Positions 31,793 through 32,142 of a stretch of 32,142 bases of DNA are shown one piece after another. Numbering within the stretch: position 1 is the first letter of the stretch; the number at the start of each line of letters is the position of its first letter. Made by a program: the position numbers and the translations under genes. Origin of the DNA: an uncultured Rhodospirillales bacterium (lineage in GTDB: Bacteria > Pseudomonadota > Alphaproteobacteria > Acetobacterales > Acetobacteraceae); the NCBI GenBank assembly GCA_903924855.1, contig CAIYCW010000071.1, positions 1 through 32,142 on the forward strand, in the 5' to 3' direction. Below the pieces are notes generated by a model. It did not search any database. It was not told the origin of the DNA and saw only the letters and a list, made by a program, of their open reading frames with translations.

Positions 31793-32142
31793 TCAGTTCA
31801 TCCGGTCCCTGGTCACCTCGACGGTGGCGGAAGGCGGCCAGGCCAGGGTGACGGTCTCGCCCGGCGCAGCCTTGGTCTCGGCAGCCTGTGCATGGATCAG
31901 GATCCGCCCGAGATCAAAGGCATCGGCCTCGATCTCAACGCTTGCGCCCAGATAGGTGATTGAGGTGATCCGGGCCTGCGCGGTGTTGAAACCCTCAGGC
32001 GGCGGGCCGGTCAGCACGCGCAGCTTCTCCGGCCGCAAGGCCAGCAGGATGTCGGCGTCGGTGCCGCGGACAGCCGCGGCATGGGTGAAGCGGCAGGTGC
32101 CGAGCGCGCAGACCGCATGATCGGAGAGGCGGGCGAGGACGC
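31793..32142 (-). CDS. ABC transporter ATP-binding protein, C-terminal part (PotA-like, cut by window edge)
   Basis: Open frame on the minus strand from the window edge to a TGA at 31793. The part visible (about 115 residues) is the TOBE domain of a PotA/FbpC-type ATPase: DADILLALRPEKLRVL is the typical beta-strand entry, then ITSITYLGASVEIEADAF. The nucleotide-binding domain with Walker motifs lies outside the window. It is the first visible gene of the polyamine-type operon, followed by the PotD-like gene after 20 bases. Confidence 0.9.
   Translation of the reverse strand, partial: VLARLSDHAVCALGTCRFTHAAAVRGTDADILLALRPEKLRVLTGPPPEGFNTAQARITSITYLGASVEIEADAFDLGRILIHAQAAETKAAPGETVTLAWPPSATVEVTRDRMN

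Overview
The window looks like chromosome of a high-GC alphaproteobacterium, most likely Acetobacteraceae (Rhodospirillales). Three things point there: a divergent ssb/uvrA pair with an alphaproteobacterial-type LexA box (GAAC-N7-GAAC), strongly G/C-biased codon use, and a family of T-run/A-run hairpins followed by CAAAAAACTTT between convergent genes, a style I associate with this family. The taxonomic call is inference. No tRNA, rRNA or CRISPR was seen.

Layout. (1) 1-6.8 kb, mostly housekeeping: the end of an insertion sequence abutting the stop codon of ssb, then ssb, uvrA, a SAM methyltransferase, a membrane acyltransferase and a YghU-type glutathione transferase. (2) 6.9-12.6 kb, minus strand: nitroreductase, a polar-amino-acid-type ABC importer (binding protein, two permeases, ATPase), a RidA-family protein, and two DUF1989 proteins of the UAAP1/UAAP2 (carboxyguanidine deiminase-like) type, with tight overlaps from the permeases onward. 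A small Rieske ferredoxin is divergent. (3) 13.1-19.1 kb: a molybdenum hydroxylase operon (large subunit, FAD subunit, and a Fe-S subunit fused to a CoxG domain) ending in a MarR regulator, divergent from a metal-dependent amidohydrolase. (4) 19.1-22.5 kb: a C(partial)-A-T-acyltransferase_3 NRPS-like gene interrupted by an in-frame TAG exactly where the conserved A10 lysine of the adenylation domain should be. An AT-rich island lies upstream. (5) 23-32 kb: three amidase-signature hydrolases (one with an AtzG-like small partner), a DMT-family permease, and a polyamine-type ABC importer cut by the window edge.

Working model (inference). Regions 2, 3 and 5 read as a catabolic island for a nitrogen-rich, probably cyclic amide, guanidino or N-heterocyclic compound. 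Uptake would be by two ABC importers, ring hydroxylation by the Mo enzyme, ring or amide hydrolysis by the amidohydrolase and amidases, and removal of imine and guanidino/ureido nitrogen by RidA and the DUF1989 pair. The divergent promoters of regions 2 and 3 share an identical 13-nt sequence, which suggests common control, perhaps by the MarR protein. No urea or guanidine carboxylase is present in the window, so the DUF1989 pair is outside its best-known context.
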